A DNA stretch of 64,000 nucleotides, from contig NZ_JAZHRX010000001.1 of assembly GCF_036924645.1 (NCBI RefSeq), positions 5,049,501 through 5,113,500 of the forward strand. Reading direction: 5' to 3'. A program made the position numbers and the translations under genes. Below the pieces are notes generated by a model. The model did no database searches. It saw only the letters and a list, made by a program, of their open reading frames with translations, and had not been told where the DNA came from. Positions 63,058 through 64,000 of this stretch are shown here, one piece after another; position 1 is the first letter of the stretch; every line of letters starts with the position of its first letter. The DNA comes from Bradyrhizobium sp. AZCC 2176 (lineage in GTDB: Bacteria; Pseudomonadota; Alphaproteobacteria; Rhizobiales; Xanthobacteraceae).

Positions 63058-63369
63058 TCGTAATCACGCGTCCCAGGAAATGGTGCCTCAATATTGGGCT
63101 AGTTTCGGCTCGCGCGTAAGTGGAGAAAAAGCGTCAAGCCTTGCTCAACTCTTTGGCAAGCAAAGCGCCTTCCTGGTCCTTGATTGCTTGGCTTTACGAA
63201 GCATTTCCGGATCGCAGCGCGTTGTCCAGGTCGGCCGACAGCGCCCGATCGATGTTGCAGATTTGTAACGGTGCAGACCAATTCGAAACTGTCTCGTCGG
63301 TCCTGACGCGAAGTTGAGCAGTATTACTGCGAGCTCAGGGCTGGTGGTTCGTGGGCCTGCCGTTACGGG
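63058..63369. other. 312-base intergenic region upstream of the nucleoside importer
   Basis: This gap should hold the promoter of the leftward importer operon and the 3' end of the nucleoside deaminase transcript. I see no gene, tRNA or strong terminator. Only a weak GG-N10-GC match is present at 63159-63174. Confidence 0.5.
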
Positions 63370-63870
63370 CTACCTATTCCAGACCCCGGCGTGAACCGCC
63401 GCGGCTTCGTCCTCAAGCAACGGGCCCACCACTTCGGTCGCGCGTTGCCCGCTGGCGAACACGTCGCGGCAGGGCAGGTTGAGGGTCGGATTTTCCGGAT
63501 GGTTGCCGGTGAGATCCCGCAGCCGGTGTTCGCTCAGGCCGTACACCAGGCGGCCGATGCCGGCCCAGTAGATCGCGCCTGCGCACATCGCGCATGGTTC
63601 GGCGGACGAATACAGCGTAGTGCTGCGAAGGATATCTGGCGCGACCGTGGTGCAGGCCTGTGTCGCCAGCAGGCGCTCGGCATGCGCCGTACCGTCATGC
63701 GACGGCATATAGCCGTTCTCGGCTTCGATCAGTACGGAGCCGCGCTGGTCGACGAGCAGGGCGCCGAAAGGATGATTGCCACGGGTCATGGCGCGGCGAG
63801 CGACGTGGAACGATTGCCGCAGGAAATGCACATCGCGTTCCAGCGGGCTCAGCGAGGAAATATCGACCAT
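63370..63870 (-). CDS. Nucleoside deaminase family protein, guanine deaminase-like
   Basis: A 166-residue cytidine/deoxycytidylate deaminase-fold protein with the zinc site H63-A-E65 (T-A-H-A-E-R) and P-C93-A-M-C96. Length and the N-H-P-F-G-A segment fit the guanine deaminase/nucleoside deaminase branch, and it lacks the long insert of tRNA adenosine deaminases. Guanine deamination to xanthine would feed the xanthine-dehydrogenase-like enzyme, so purine salvage or catabolism is the likely role. The last 130 bases of the window (63871-64000) hold no gene I can support. Confidence 0.85.
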   Translation of the reverse strand: MVDISSLSPLERDVHFLRQSFHVARRAMTRGNHPFGALLVDQRGSVLIEAENGYMPSHDGTAHAERLLATQACTTVAPDILRSTTLYSSAEPCAMCAGAIYWAGIGRLVYGLSEHRLRDLTGNHPENPTLNLPCRDVFASGQRATEVVGPLLEDEAAAVHAGVWNR

Positions 63871-64000
63871 CGGTCCTGACCGTCAATGCCCCGCCGTGGG
63901 CCGCCCGATTTCGGTGAGATTGGCCTCGCTGGCGCGCGCTTCATGAATCTTCCCGCCGGAACAATACGCCTATCTCGCTCGGCGAAACACATATGCGTCT

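Noticed and set aside
63159..63174. GG-N10-GC element on the minus strand upstream of the nucleoside importer
   Set aside because: Only 9 of 12 consensus positions match and the -24 box is poor; too likely by chance.
63970..64000. Possible C-terminus of another minus-strand gene ending at a TAG at 63970
   Set aside because: Only about ten codons are visible at the window edge; nothing identifies a protein.

Overview
The window is GC-rich, densely coded alphaproteobacterial DNA. Gene content and protein style fit a soil or root-associated member of the Bradyrhizobium group: many orphan ABC binding proteins, Tat-exported molybdenum and PQQ enzymes, opine-type oxidases, and short dispersed palindromes of the CTCCCC...GGGGAG type. 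This assignment is inference from gene content; no rRNA, tRNA, phage, insertion sequence or CRISPR array was seen.

Layout. 1-3.95 kb: end of glutathione-dependent formaldehyde dehydrogenase, gfa, a fumarylacetoacetate-hydrolase-family enzyme and a Gfo/Idh/MocA oxidoreductase. 4-9 kb: an orphan branched-chain-type binding protein, a divergent Lrp/ald pair, an orphan GltI-like binding protein and a small exported protein. 9-15 kb: a two-subunit IorAB-type molybdenum hydroxylase, then an exported bc1-type Rieske protein directly followed by a PQQ alcohol dehydrogenase with a lanthanide-type signature. 15-21 kb: an amidohydrolase fragment and a five-gene peptide-type ABC transporter. 21-24.3 kb: a three-gene uracil-catabolism (URC-type) operon, reading leftward. 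24.7-31.3 kb: D-carbamoylase, hydantoin-type racemase, dihydropyrimidinase/hydantoinase, and an epimerase-SDR-flavoprotein set. 31.4-43.5 kb: a second peptide-type ABC operon, ATP-dependent hydantoinase HyuA/HyuB and a TRAP transporter. 43.6-53.1 kb: a NocR/OccR-like LysR regulator, a polyamine-type ABC transporter, a multi-subunit amino-acid/opine oxidase and RidA. 53.2-63.9 kb: a purine region with a xanthine-dehydrogenase-like enzyme, 8-oxoguanine deaminase, a BMP-type nucleoside/purine ABC transporter and a guanine-deaminase-like protein.

The common theme from 21 kb onward is scavenging nitrogen from small N-rich organic molecules: uracil, hydantoins, opine-like or N-substituted amino acids, and purines. 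Five GG-N10-GC motifs of sigma-54 type lie upstream of five of these transcription units (near 26.56, 31.37, 36.62, and a divergent pair at 56.84-56.89 kb). I read this as a possible RpoN-dependent nitrogen-scavenging regulon, which is inference.

The oddest individual items are: a PQQ alcohol dehydrogenase lacking the vicinal disulfide and paired with a Rieske protein; an SDR whose catalytic Tyr is Cys; a uracil phosphoribosyltransferase with a rewritten PRPP loop inside the URC operon; a one-base frameshift in a G run in the oxidase flavoprotein; and a Shine-Dalgarno sequence displayed in the loop of a perfect hairpin before a small exported protein.
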